Below are positions 16,006-23,701 of a DNA stretch of 47,248 bases, piece by piece. Source of the DNA: a virus; IMG/VR virus record IMGVR_UViG_3300027902_000003, positions 1 to 47,248 of that record, one strand, 5' to 3'. Position 1 is the first letter of the stretch. Each line of letters begins with the position of its first letter. The position numbers were made by a program, and so were the translations under genes. The notes under the pieces are model-generated. The model was not told the DNA's origin and searched no databases. It was given only the letters and a program-made list of their open reading frames with translations.

Positions 16006-17330
16006 ACATCCTAATTCTCGATGCTACAGGATCTGCGGTAGATTTTTCTCTCCGCTGCATGAAGGCGGGGCATCACGTCCGGGTCTGCATGGCGTATGAC
16101 AAGGAAACGAAGCAGCGCCGCATCATTGGCGATGGGCTCGTAGAGAAACTGGAGCGGGAAGAATGGCAGAGATCTGCAAGCTGGTCCGACCTCATTATGA
16201 CGACGGACAATGTGAAGTGGCTGCGCGAGCTGGACGTTTATCGCAAGCGCGGCTACCCAGTGTTTGCGCCCTCCTACGAGTCGGCGGAGCTCGAGCTCGA
16301 TCGCAACAAGGGGCAGCAGTTCCTGTCCAAGTGTGGGGTCAAGACCATACCGTTCCAGATGTTCAGCGACTATCGCACGGCGGGAAAGCACGTCATCGCA
16401 AGGTCGGAACGCTTCGTCAGCAAGCCCAACGGCGACAAGGATAAGGCGCTCTCCTACGTCAGCAAGAGCCCTGCCGATATGCTGTTCATGCTCCGCCGCT
16501 GGCAGGAGAAGAACAAGGGCGTCGGCCAGTTCATGCTGCAGGAGTTCGTCCCGGGCGTGGAGTTCGCCGTCAATGGCTGGCTCGGCAAGGAAGGCTTTGC
16601 TTCCTACATCGAGGAGTCGTTCGAGCACAAGAAGCTGATGGCCGGCGACGTTGGCCCCAACACCGGGGAGATGGGCACCGCCATCAAGTACGTCAAGGAC
16701 TCGGCGCTCGCCCGTGAGATCCTGCTGCCGCTAGAGCGCGGGCTGATCAAGATGGGGCACACCGGGTCGGTGGATGTCTCCTGCATCGTAGACGAGAATG
16801 GCGACCCACGCCCGTTGGAGTTCACCTCCAGGCCGGGGTGGCCGGCATTCAACATCGTGCAGCCACTGCACCCGGACCCCTGCGAGTGGATGGTGCATCT
16901 CCTGGACGGGGAGGACAGCTTCATGCCGCTGACCGATCATGCGATCGGGGTGGTGCTGACCATACCGCCGTTCCCCAACGACAAGGTCGTCCTGAAGGAT
17001 GTGTCCGGGGTGCCGCTCTATGGGATGGACGACGAGAACCCCTACCGCGAGATGCTCTGCCCGTGCGAGGTGATGTCGGGCGAGGCGCCGGCCATGGAAG
17101 GCGACGAGCTCCTGGAGAAGAAGCGGCTGATGGTGTCAGCCGGCGCCTACTTGGCTGTGGCCGTGGGCCTGGGAGAGACACTGGGCGAGGCGCAGCGGGA
17201 GGCCTACAAGGCGGTCGACTCGCTCGAGGTGCCGCAGAACCTGCAGTACCGCACCGACATCGGGGACAAGATGAAGAAGGATATCCCTTCGTTGCAGTCG
17301 CACGGCTTTGCCATGGAGTGGCAATACTAG
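16002..17330 (+). CDS. ATP-grasp ligase, PurD (GARS)-like
   Basis: A 442-residue ATP-grasp enzyme. It shows an N-terminal Rossmann-like strand (MNILILDATGSAVD), a central ATP-grasp fold with FVSKPNGDKDKALSY (ATP-binding Lys), MLQEFVPGVEFAVNGWL, then GPNTGEMGT, the hallmark block of glycinamide ribonucleotide synthetase. The metal-binding end is PLEFTSRPGWPAFN. PurD ligates glycine to phosphoribosylamine; the phage enzyme may join an amino acid to another amine, for example in a modified base or surface sugar. It starts at GTG 16002, overlapping the acidic protein stop. It ends the + arm, and its TAG shares a CTAG with the opposing gene. Confidence 0.8.
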   Translation: MNILILDATGSAVDFSLRCMKAGHHVRVCMAYDKETKQRRIIGDGLVEKLEREEWQRSASWSDLIMTTDNVKWLRELDVYRKRGYPVFAPSYESAELELDRNKGQQFLSKCGVKTIPFQMFSDYRTAGKHVIARSERFVSKPNGDKDKALSYVSKSPADMLFMLRRWQEKNKGVGQFMLQEFVPGVEFAVNGWLGKEGFASYIEESFEHKKLMAGDVGPNTGEMGTAIKYVKDSALAREILLPLERGLIKMGHTGSVDVSCIVDENGDPRPLEFTSRPGWPAFNIVQPLHPDPCEWMVHLLDGEDSFMPLTDHAIGVVLTIPPFPNDKVVLKDVSGVPLYGMDDENPYREMLCPCEVMSGEAPAMEGDELLEKKRLMVSAGAYLAVAVGLGETLGEAQREAYKAVDSLEVPQNLQYRTDIGDKMKKDIPSLQSHGFAMEWQY

Positions 17331-17545
17331 CGCAGCAGATCCTTCGCTCCGCAGCGGGCGCAGACGTAGACCTTCTGGTTGATCATGTGCCAGAAGCCGT
17401 AGTGGACCTTCACCACCCACTCGTGGCCGTCGTGGCAGCGGTTCTTGGGGCAGATGTAGCGCCCCATGGGCTTGCCGGTGGCCTCGTCGAACATCCCCGT
17501 CTTCTCGATCGCCTTCTTCGCCCCGCAGATGCGGCAGTACTTCAT
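17327..17545 (-). CDS. Small zinc-ribbon protein (72 aa)
   Basis: A 72-residue protein with CRIC near the N-terminus, a central CPKNRC plus His (CHDGHEW), and a C-terminal CARC, suggesting two interleaved zinc sites. It is the last gene of the long minus operon and is coupled to the upstream HTH gene by ATGA. Its stop TAG is the complement of the stop of the convergent ATP-grasp gene. Probably a nucleic-acid or protein-binding adaptor; function unknown. Confidence 0.7.
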   Translation of the reverse strand: MKYCRICGAKKAIEKTGMFDEATGKPMGRYICPKNRCHDGHEWVVKVHYGFWHMINQKVYVCARCGAKDLLR

Positions 17546-17787
17546 AGGATCTTGTGCTCCGGGTCACGCCACTCTGGGTGTTGATGGGCTTGTTTCTTGA
17601 ACTTGTTGAGCAGCATCTCGATCTGCCGATTGACGCTCTCGGTCGCCGCTTCCGACTTCGGCTCCCCGCCCCGGCAATAGCGGCGGATGGTGGGCAGCGA
17701 GATGCCGAAGGCCAACGCAAGCTCGGTCTTGGGCATGAGCCGCATGAGCTTCTGCAGGCCGGCGCGGTCGAGCCTACGGCGGGTCAT
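17542..17787 (-). CDS. Helix-turn-helix protein (81 aa)
   Basis: An 81-residue protein with a helix-turn-helix pattern at about residues 17-40: KTELALAFGISLPTIRRYCR. The rest is basic and helical. I chose the ATG at 17787 because it overlaps the upstream stop (ATGA); longer in-frame readings are Arg-rich and look out of frame. It may be a small regulator of the phage or host. Confidence 0.65.
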   Translation of the reverse strand: MTRRRLDRAGLQKLMRLMPKTELALAFGISLPTIRRYCRGGEPKSEAATESVNRQIEMLLNKFKKQAHQHPEWRDPEHKIL

Positions 17788-17975
17788 TTGATCCCTCGCT
17801 GCCGCATGATCTCGGTCTGATTGACCCAGACGTTGCCGGCGATGTCGCGATGAAAGCCCTCGTGCCCGCGCTGCAGCACGCAGCGGTGCTCGATGACGAT
17901 CATGCTGCCAACGGAGTCCCGCACCGGCAGAATGTCCGGGCACTGGCGCGGGTCGAAGACTTTGATGATGGTCAT
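17784..17975 (-). CDS. Small His/Cys protein (63 aa)
   Basis: A 63-residue protein. The segment HRCVLQRGHEGFHRD carries closely spaced His and Cys residues, with another Cys at residue 12, a pattern seen in small phage zinc-binding proteins of unknown role. The start at 17975 overlaps the stop of the endonuclease gene (ATGA), and its stop overlaps the next start. Confidence 0.65.
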   Translation of the reverse strand: MTIIKVFDPRQCPDILPVRDSVGSMIVIEHRCVLQRGHEGFHRDIAGNVWVNQTEIMRQRGIK

Positions 17976-18475
17976 ACAGGAATCCTGTACGGGTCTTGCG
18001 GTGCCGAAGGGCCGACGTTGACTCCGGTCAAGTATGCAACGGCACGCTGCAAAATTAGCCGACTGTCTTTGAAGTGCCCAATTCCAGCATTGCAATGATG
18101 GCAGAGTAGCGCCCTGACTTTCCCGGTGATGTGATCGTGATCAACGTGTAGCTGATAAACCTTGCCGTTCCTGCTTCTTGTTTCCGGCTTCCCGCAGATC
18201 TTGCATACCCCGCCTTGCGCGAGAAGCATGGACTCAAACTGGTCGATGGAGAGTCCATATTTCGCAAGCAAGGCGCGATGTCTCTGCTGGCGCGGATTGT
18301 TTGCGTGCCACTCTTTGGATCGGTTCCGGTATGTCTCTGCGTTCTTCGCGTAATACGCATCCCAATACGACTTCCCGCATGGGCGACATCTGGTGTCGAG
18401 ATTGTCCTGATAGGCGGCGTTTCTTCCGAACGAATCTTCTGGAAGCTCTTGCTTACAGACGCGGCACGTTCTCAT
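17972..18475 (-). CDS. Endonuclease VII-type HNH nuclease
   Basis: A 167-residue protein with a clear recombination endonuclease VII domain: CKICG, then LHVDHDHITGKVRALLC with the His-Asp-His core, then HHCNAGIGHFKD, at about residues 95-140. The N-terminus has a CRVCKQEL zinc knuckle and CRPCG. T4 endonuclease VII resolves branched DNA; freestanding relatives scattered in phage genomes are often homing endonucleases. It sits in the minus operon with ATGA overlaps at both ends, unusually tidy for a homing insertion. Confidence 0.85.
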   Translation of the reverse strand: MRTCRVCKQELPEDSFGRNAAYQDNLDTRCRPCGKSYWDAYYAKNAETYRNRSKEWHANNPRQQRHRALLAKYGLSIDQFESMLLAQGGVCKICGKPETRSRNGKVYQLHVDHDHITGKVRALLCHHCNAGIGHFKDSRLILQRAVAYLTGVNVGPSAPQDPYRIPV

Positions 18476-19743
18476 ATTTCTACCAACCCAGGCTGTCGTT
18501 GACCTTTCAACGCCACCAGATCAGCGTAACCGCAGATGATGTTGTGCGTTTTGTACCAGTCGTTCGGATGATTTGCCCAGACCCTGTTCAACTGGAATCT
18601 AGCGTTGTTGCCTTGAATGAATCGCGCCTGTTCCTGTCGACAGTAGTACCACCAACTGTTCGGCACGTTCCAGAACGAGCAGTGCGTAGGATCTTGAAAT
18701 GCTCCGCGACCGTCAGTGCTTGGAACCATCGTCAGCAACCATCCTCCGGGCGCCAAGACCCTGTAGCATTCATTGATGAACCCAACCGTGCAGTATGGCT
18801 TCTCGTGCTTGCAGGTCGAGTCCCGGCAGTGGGGGATGTGCTCGAGGAAGTCGTAGGCGCGGAGCACCCCAACGGAGTTGTCCTTGAACGGGAGCCCCTG
18901 CATCACATTGCAGTTGACGTTGGCGCCGTCGAGGTCGACCGAGAGGTAGCCTTCCTGGGTGCCGCGCTTGGCGCCGAGGTCGTACTTCGGGAGTCCCTTG
19001 CGCCGGCACCATTCGTAGATCATGGAGTAGATGTACTTGTTGCTCACCTCCTGCTGCTTGGTCTGGATCTCGGCGTTGCGCTTGACGTAGGTGTTGCTGC
19101 CATCGGAGTGCAGGCGGTAGAGGTAGAGGCATTCGGGGATGTGGGCGAACTCCACGCCTGCCAGATAGGTACGACAAACGAGATCGTAGTCGTCGCAGAT
19201 CTCCATCGAGGGAGCGTAGCCGCCGGTCTTTTCGTAGGCATCTCGGGTCCAGGCGCGAACGTGGTTGGGGGCGAAGAAGATGGCGGCGAGCGAGGAAGCG
19301 TCAGTCTCGAATGCACGATGGGCGGTGTAGCCGCCGAAGGGATAGCTCTCCCAGCCGAAGACTTTGTCGTAGACCTCGCAGGTGCCGTTCTCCCTGAAGT
19401 TGGCGAAGTCGGAGTAGACGAACCCGGCACCGCGATCGACGGCCTCGCCAATCCTCTGCAGCGCGTGTGGCTCGAGCAGGTCATCGTGGTCGAGCTCCAC
19501 CAGGATGCTGCCCTCGCAGTGGGAGACAGCGATCTGTTTCAGCAGGCCCACGGCCTTGACATCGTTCATGCCGACGGCCACCCGCACCTGCGGATCGTTC
19601 TTGATGTCGATCGGCACCGTGCCGCCGTTGTTGGGCAGGATCACCCACTCCCAGTCCTGGTTGGTCTGTTTCAGCAGGGTCTTGTACGCGGCTTCGAGGA
19701 AGTCGGGGCGATGGGTCGGGGTGAAGATGGAGAATCTAGGCAT
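18472..19743 (-). CDS. GT2 glycosyltransferase-methyltransferase fusion
   Basis: A 423-residue two-domain protein. Residues 1-240 are a family 2 (GT-A) glycosyltransferase: FSIFTPTHRPDFLEAAY at the N-terminus, the DHDD metal-binding motif in ILVELDHDDLLEP (near residue 85), and GGYAPSMEICDDYDL as the acceptor-side acid block. Residues 250-423 look like a SAM-dependent methyltransferase: YLSVDLDGANVNCNVMQGLP, then LRAYDFLEHIPH, then ECYRVLAPGGWLLTMVPSTD. A second methyltransferase lies just upstream. Substrate unknown: DNA, phage protein or host surface sugar. Confidence 0.8.
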   Translation of the reverse strand: MPRFSIFTPTHRPDFLEAAYKTLLKQTNQDWEWVILPNNGGTVPIDIKNDPQVRVAVGMNDVKAVGLLKQIAVSHCEGSILVELDHDDLLEPHALQRIGEAVDRGAGFVYSDFANFRENGTCEVYDKVFGWESYPFGGYTAHRAFETDASSLAAIFFAPNHVRAWTRDAYEKTGGYAPSMEICDDYDLVCRTYLAGVEFAHIPECLYLYRLHSDGSNTYVKRNAEIQTKQQEVSNKYIYSMIYEWCRRKGLPKYDLGAKRGTQEGYLSVDLDGANVNCNVMQGLPFKDNSVGVLRAYDFLEHIPHCRDSTCKHEKPYCTVGFINECYRVLAPGGWLLTMVPSTDGRGAFQDPTHCSFWNVPNSWWYYCRQEQARFIQGNNARFQLNRVWANHPNDWYKTHNIICGYADLVALKGQRQPGLVEI

Positions 19744-20245
19744 TGGGCTTCCTAAGTAGGCAGAAGGAGTCTCTCCAGACTCCGAAGTTGTTCATTCCGA
19801 CCTCGAGCATCTCCAGGTTCGCCCACTTGGCGAGGGCGACCCAGCCGTCGGGGAGGATGCGCCAGCAGTCGACGGGATAGCGATGGATGAGCGGCGTGGT
19901 GGGGGCGATGATGGCAGCGAGCCCTCCGGGCTTCATTGCCTTCTCGATCTCCTTGATCGTAAGCCACGGCCAGTTGATGTGCTCGAAGGCCTGCCCGGAG
20001 ATGACGAAGTCGTAGGTGGAGGGGAGCTTCCAGTCGTAGGCGTCGACGGTGACGAGGTCGACGTTCGGTCCCGGCTCGACATCCAGCCCGGTGTACGCAT
20101 AGTTCTCGTTGAACAGGATCTTGTAGGTGGCGTGCCCCTCGTGCGATTGAGAGCCGACATCGAGCACGGTGATGGGGGTGTGCGTGAAGTGGCGCCGCGT
20201 CTTGACGACGAAGTTGGACATCAGGTCCATCGACTCAGCGTGCAT
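19736..20245 (-). CDS. SAM-dependent methyltransferase
   Basis: A 169-residue class I methyltransferase. Motif I is VLDVGSQSHEGHATYK (about residues 26-41), the acidic end of strand 2 is GLDVEPGPNVDLV, motif IV is YDFVISGQAFEHINWP, and the post-motif is KPGGLAAIIAP. The short C-terminal region and HRYPVDCWRILPDG segment match methyltransferases found with sugar-modification genes rather than DNA methylases, which would have a DPPY/NPPY motif. AGGAG precedes the ATG. It overlaps the glycosyltransferase fusion by 8 bases, suggesting a shared pathway. Confidence 0.85.
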   Translation of the reverse strand: MHAESMDLMSNFVVKTRRHFTHTPITVLDVGSQSHEGHATYKILFNENYAYTGLDVEPGPNVDLVTVDAYDWKLPSTYDFVISGQAFEHINWPWLTIKEIEKAMKPGGLAAIIAPTTPLIHRYPVDCWRILPDGWVALAKWANLEMLEVGMNNFGVWRDSFCLLRKPNA

Positions 20246-20254
20246 CGTCGGCTC

Positions 20255-20341
20255 CTAACATCCGGTCTTGTTTATGACGGCAGCAACGTACCCCGCGACA
20301 AATGCCACAATAATCAAAAACACAAGGTATCGCGTACTCAT
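20255..20341 (-). CDS. Membrane microprotein (28 aa)
   Basis: A 28-residue protein consisting of one hydrophobic segment (YLVFLIIVAFVAGYVAAVI) between short polar ends. It starts by an ATGA overlap with the upstream 43-residue membrane protein and ends 10 bases before the methyltransferase start. Coupled position and clean membrane profile support it as real. Function unknown. Confidence 0.6.
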   Translation of the reverse strand: MSTRYLVFLIIVAFVAGYVAAVINKTGC

Positions 20342-20469
20342 TCGTCGGCTCCCTTAGCTACGCTGTGCGCTTCGGCATAGCGCCCATGCGCGTACCCGGT
20401 AATGTAGATCAGCCCGGTAGCGAATACGCCGATCCAGAAGCTGAAAACCACGCCCCATTCAATCGGCAT
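20338..20469 (-). CDS. Small membrane protein (43 aa)
   Basis: A 43-residue protein with a single membrane segment (about residues 6-26, WGVVFSFWIGVFATGLIYI) and a hydrophilic tail. It overlaps the upstream Cys-rich gene by 11 bases and the downstream microprotein by 4. Function unknown. Confidence 0.6.
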   Translation of the reverse strand: MPIEWGVVFSFWIGVFATGLIYITGYAHGRYAEAHSVAKGADE

Positions 20470-20680
20470 CGTCGACTCCCAGTGCGGCTCGTGCTGCGTC
20501 GTCGTACCAATAGTCGCCCTCGCAAGTGCAAGTGTTAAGGTCAGGTATTTCTTCGTCGATCATTCCGCCGCAGAAGTCGCAGATATAAATCATCGCGTAA
20601 CCGTTCATCCGCAAGCAGCCTGCTCCGTGGCACATATCGTCGCAGCACGCTTTGCCGTCCTTCGGGCAAACGTAACTCAT
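20459..20680 (-). CDS. Cysteine-rich small protein (73 aa)
   Basis: A 73-residue protein with nine cysteines in the first 53 residues, including CCDDMC and a CDFCGG knuckle followed by CTCEGD, consistent with one or two bound zinc ions. The C-terminus is acidic. ATGA coupling with the upstream coiled-coil gene. Function unknown; small Cys-rich proteins of early operons often target host machinery. Confidence 0.65.
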   Translation of the reverse strand: MSYVCPKDGKACCDDMCHGAGCLRMNGYAMIYICDFCGGMIDEEIPDLNTCTCEGDYWYDDAARAALGVDDAD

Positions 20681-21270
20681 GCGCCCTCCCCGGTGCCGCT
20701 GGCGGCGATGGCTTCCCTAGCGGCAGTCCATGCGAGCGGTTTGCGGCGTAGATACATCAAACGGTTTCGCTCCGATTCCGCAGTCATAGTTACCTTTGAG
20801 TCGATTGCATCTTTCAGGTCTTTGCACGCGACAAGTTCCACAAGCGCCGCCCGTAACCGCTCCGCATCGCGCCGGTACTGGTCGCACCGGGCCTCAATCG
20901 CTTTTACGCGCTGCTCGCCAACAAAAGTTGCGTTGCCTTCGTTCTCGCGTATCTGTTCGTTCTCGCGTTCGAGCCGTGCCACTTCCGCTTCGGCACGATC
21001 GGCACGTTGATTCTGCTCATTAGCGAAATGAGCTTCCGCTGCTGCGGCATCTCGGGCGGCATTCATTTCAAAGCGCATGGTGGTCTTGACCGGCGTGCCT
21101 TCCATGCCTTCGGTGGTGCCGTAAAAGTCAGTCGGGCCGTCCGCAGCGAGGCGTTCCAGCGCGGCGGCGGCTTCCCGGTACAGCATCCCGGCGGATAGAC
21201 GCTCATCATGCGATGCCGCAATGCAACGCTCGATCAGCGCCGCCACGTCGTCCGTCTGCTCAGTGGTCAT
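20677..21270 (-). CDS. Coiled-coil protein (197 aa)
   Basis: A 197-residue protein with a central coiled coil (about residues 70-150) of Ala, Glu, Arg and Gln heptads, and a segment ALERLAADGPTDF typical of phage early-operon proteins of the Ead/Ea22 type. The C-terminal AWTAAREAIAASG resembles the tail of such proteins. There is no enzymatic motif. Function unknown. Confidence 0.6.
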   Translation of the reverse strand: MTTEQTDDVAALIERCIAASHDERLSAGMLYREAAAALERLAADGPTDFYGTTEGMEGTPVKTTMRFEMNAARDAAAAEAHFANEQNQRADRAEAEVARLERENEQIRENEGNATFVGEQRVKAIEARCDQYRRDAERLRAALVELVACKDLKDAIDSKVTMTAESERNRLMYLRRKPLAWTAAREAIAASGTGEGA

Positions 21271-21272
21271 GG

Positions 21273-21575
21273 CTATCCTCTGCTAAACACTTGAGCGCGG
21301 GTCAGTTTTCCGGCTTTCTTCCCGTCGCGCTTTATCCGCTTCAATTCGGCTTGCATTTGATCCAGAGTTAATTCGCCATCTTTCATTCGCTTAATCAACG
21401 CAAGCCGGACTTCCATGCTGTCACACAAGACACCGGAAGCCTCGGCCTCATTAACGGCTAGTCGTTTATCAATGGCTGCTTCAAATCTTGTTCTAGTGGT
21501 CATGGTTTGCATCCTGATGATGTCGTCCGGGGGAGCGTTCAGGCTGGAATTGTTCACGTCGAGGTCAGTGGTCAT
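21273..21575 (-). CDS. Unknown basic helical protein (100 aa)
   Basis: A 100-residue protein, helical and basic in its C-terminal half (LKRIKRDGKKAGKLTRAQVF). I chose the ATG at 21575 because it overlaps the end of the 23-codon gene upstream; an internal ATG at the MTTRTRF segment would give a 76-residue protein. Unrecognised. Confidence 0.55.
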   Translation of the reverse strand: MTTDLDVNNSSLNAPPDDIIRMQTMTTRTRFEAAIDKRLAVNEAEASGVLCDSMEVRLALIKRMKDGELTLDQMQAELKRIKRDGKKAGKLTRAQVFSRG

Positions 21576-21636
21576 GGTCGATGTCCCGCGCAGCAGATGC
21601 CATCATGCCTAGAAAGAATGTGCCATGCAAGCTCAT
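21565..21636 (-). CDS. Very short ORF (23 aa), translationally coupled
   Basis: A 23-codon ORF with GGAGGAGAA directly before its ATG. The ATG overlaps the stop of the upstream winged-helix gene (ATGA), and its own stop overlaps the start region of the next gene. The peptide ends in RDIDHDH. It may encode a real peptide or act as a coupling leader for the downstream gene. Confidence 0.4.
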   Translation of the reverse strand: MSLHGTFFLGMMASAARDIDHDH

Positions 21637-21875
21637 TTCTCCTCCGGCAGGTAGTATTCGGTGATCCACTTGCCGTTGGACTTGTAGTGGTCCTTGCGGA
21701 TGTCGTAGCCCTCCTGCTTCAGCTCCAGGATGCGGGCGGCGAGCCGGAAGCAGCCGAAGAGCCGCAGGGCGGCGATCGGCGTCAGCCGGCGATGGAACTT
21801 GAGGTAGCGCAGAATCAGCTGGTTCTGGGTCATGCCCTTGACCATCACGTCCTCGAGCACCGGGATCGGGTTCAT
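21633..21875 (-). CDS. Winged-helix/HTH-like protein (80 aa)
   Basis: An 80-residue protein. The segment QNQLILRYLKFHRRLTPIAA followed by LRLFGCFRLAARILELKQEG and then KWITEYYLPE matches small winged-helix domain proteins common in phage and prophage early operons. These are DNA-binding folds. The start at 21875 has AGGAGG close upstream. It overlaps the homing endonuclease gene stop by 4 bases. Confidence 0.7.
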   Translation of the reverse strand: MNPIPVLEDVMVKGMTQNQLILRYLKFHRRLTPIAALRLFGCFRLAARILELKQEGYDIRKDHYKSNGKWITEYYLPEEK

Positions 21876-22396
21876 GCGGTCCTCCTAGATCTACCATGTC
21901 GCCTGTTCTTGTCATAGGCTCTCTGGCATTGAAGGTGCCACGCATTGCCCTCGTTACACTTCATTGAGTCAGGAGGGCTATATTTTTGGCAGAAGGAGCA
22001 ACGTCGCCAATTGGCGTTGCCGCAAGCCAACATTGAATCCGTTCTTCTGTGCAGCAGGTGGTGATACTTTGTGCTTGGACAAATAACCAAATTCTCGTTT
22101 CTATTGTCGGAGCGATTGCCGTTGACGTGGTGAACCACGGCCCGAGGAGGCAATTTTTTTCCTAGAGCTTTTTCCGCTATCGAAACGTGCTCTCTTTTTC
22201 TGACGCCGTATTTAGTCATCACGATATATCCGCAAGAAACGCCCCCTGTTCCGCGCTCTCTCCTCCGAATGATGAGCGGGTCGCCATAAACACTCCACCT
22301 CCAGTAGTGCTTTGCACACAACCCCCTAGACAAGTGCTTCTTTCCACAATCAAGAACAGAGCATACAAAAGCTATTCTGGCAGGCATGACTCTCAC
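21872..22396 (-). CDS. HNH homing endonuclease I
   Basis: A 174-residue protein. The N-terminal zinc module has C-x4-C then SRGLCAKHYWRW (about residues 12-34). The HNH core is VVHHVNGNRSDNRNENLVIC (about residues 90-110), the signature of free-standing phage HNH homing enzymes, and a C-terminal zinc ribbon carries CGNANWRRCSFCQK. It is a close paralogue of the gene at 25027-25527. Base composition is visibly more AT-rich than its neighbours, a sign of separate transfer. It is inserted between the NinB-like and winged-helix genes. Confidence 0.9.
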   Translation of the reverse strand: MRVMPARIAFVCSVLDCGKKHLSRGLCAKHYWRWSVYGDPLIIRRRERGTGGVSCGYIVMTKYGVRKREHVSIAEKALGKKLPPRAVVHHVNGNRSDNRNENLVICPSTKYHHLLHRRTDSMLACGNANWRRCSFCQKYSPPDSMKCNEGNAWHLQCQRAYDKNRRHGRSRRTA

Positions 22397-22728
22397 CCTC
22401 TGCGTTGACGTTCATCCTCTGCGTCGGAAAGGAAGACTCCATGTTCGCTTGCCCAGGCCTCGACCGCCGTCATGTAGTCGTTGAACTCCGGCGTATCGAG
22501 ATCGGAGGAATTGTTCGGGATCACCAAAGTCTTGCCGTTGGGCAGGATGAATTCCTGACAGCCCAGCCACTTCGACTTCGCCCAGAGGTGGAATGTCTCT
22601 GCGCTGAACTGTTGCCCGCGAGGTTTCAGCCGTTCGGAAAGCAGATGCAGGAGCGCCCAATAGCGGCGATTCTGCTCGTTGCTACGCCGCTTGCGCTGTT
22701 TGCAAAGGGGGCATCTTTCTACCTTCAT
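22393..22728 (-). CDS. ninB: NinB-like recombination protein
   Basis: A 111-residue protein. The pattern KRRSNEQNRRYWALLHLLSE followed by FSAETFHLWAKSKWLG, and a C-terminal AVEAWASEHGVFLSDAED, matches the NinB (lambda Orf) family, which helps load recombinases or anneal ssDNA bound by SSB. It additionally carries a CPLC knuckle at the N-terminus. The ATG at 22728 overlaps the stop of the PD-(D/E)XK nuclease gene (ATGA), so the two are probably produced together for recombination. Confidence 0.75.
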   Translation of the reverse strand: MKVERCPLCKQRKRRSNEQNRRYWALLHLLSERLKPRGQQFSAETFHLWAKSKWLGCQEFILPNGKTLVIPNNSSDLDTPEFNDYMTAVEAWASEHGVFLSDAEDERQRRG

Positions 22729-23471
22729 GGCCGGTAACTCTTTTGGGCTTGCCAGAAGGTGAGCAGCGCGTTGAACATCTCCCAGCCGCGTTGCAGTTCG
22801 GAGTCCGATGCCTCGGCCAGGATCGCCTTGGGCTGATCGCGTCCGACGAACAGGATGCCGCAGCGGGCGCCGGGGATGTTCAGCCCATCGCGGTAGGCGG
22901 CGAGTTGCATCAGGTGCTCGTCGTAGATGACCGGCGAGAGCGGGCTGTCCTTGGTCTTGACATCGACCACCCACTCCCCGGAGTGCAGGTCGGTCTTGCC
23001 GCCGTATCCGCGAGCGTCGGCAAAGGACCGCTCGGCGTTCCACTTCTGGGGTCCGCAGCCCTTGATGATGGCGTCGTTGACGCTGGACACCCATTCGGTG
23101 AACTCGGGCTCGAACGCCTCGCCCCGGAAGTGCTGCTCGACCGCCGCGTGGATTGCGGTGCCCCGATCGGCGGCAGCACGCCCCTGCTCCTGCCAGTCCT
23201 GCTCGACCCGGGCGAGCCAGTTCGACTCGCTCTCCCCGTCGATCCTGGGCAGCGTGAGGGCAGCGATCAGGACTTGGTCGCGCTTCCACTTCTCGAGCTG
23301 CGGGGCGGCAGCGCAGCGGATGATGCCGGTGACGCTGGGGACGAGCCCCAGCTTGCGGGCATCGCGCAGCGTGGTGGGCCGCATCCCCTTCTTGTCGGCA
23401 CGCTCGACCTCATAGACGGGCCGGCCCGCCTTGTCGTACCAGTGGCCTCCGGCAGTGGCGAAGTCGGACAT
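22725..23471 (-). CDS. PD-(D/E)XK exonuclease (RecB/Cas4-like)
   Basis: A 248-residue nuclease of the RecB-like PD-(D/E)XK superfamily. The active site reads GYGGKTDLHSGEWVVDVKTK (about residues 151-170) with the Asp and the D-x-K pair, preceded by AADRGTAIHAAVEQHF (His motif) and followed by a QLAAYRDGL helix with the conserved Gln. These phage enzymes process ends for recombination-dependent replication. It sits beside the NinB-like and SSB genes, forming a recombination module. Confidence 0.85.
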   Translation of the reverse strand: MSDFATAGGHWYDKAGRPVYEVERADKKGMRPTTLRDARKLGLVPSVTGIIRCAAAPQLEKWKRDQVLIAALTLPRIDGESESNWLARVEQDWQEQGRAAADRGTAIHAAVEQHFRGEAFEPEFTEWVSSVNDAIIKGCGPQKWNAERSFADARGYGGKTDLHSGEWVVDVKTKDSPLSPVIYDEHLMQLAAYRDGLNIPGARCGILFVGRDQPKAILAEASDSELQRGWEMFNALLTFWQAQKSYRP

Positions 23472-23683
23472 CAGGAAGCCTCCCCGGCGATCTGGATGGT
23501 CTGCGGGATGGCGTCGACCACCTGCATCCCGGCCATCACGAGGGTGATCAGCTGGTCTTGGGTGGCAACGGCGGCGTCGTAGCGGGCGCCGGCAATGTGG
23601 CGGATGGCTTCTGCCGGCGAGCGTGCCCGGATGAGGGCGGTGGCTTGGCCGGACTCGGAAATAACATAGACTCGGGTGCTCAT
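23471..23683 (-). CDS. Unknown small protein (70 aa)
   Basis: A 70-residue protein with an alpha/beta look (RVYVISESGQATALIRARSP, then helical segments). The centre (SPAEAIRHIAG) resembles small phage proteins thought to share a fold with DNA-binding regulators, but I cannot name a family. A clear AGGAG precedes its ATG, and a stable hairpin sits just upstream. It ends on the start codon of the nuclease gene. Confidence 0.6.
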   Translation of the reverse strand: MSTRVYVISESGQATALIRARSPAEAIRHIAGARYDAAVATQDQLITLVMAGMQVVDAIPQTIQIAGEAS

Positions 23684-23701
23684 GGAATGCTCCTAGATGG
23701 T

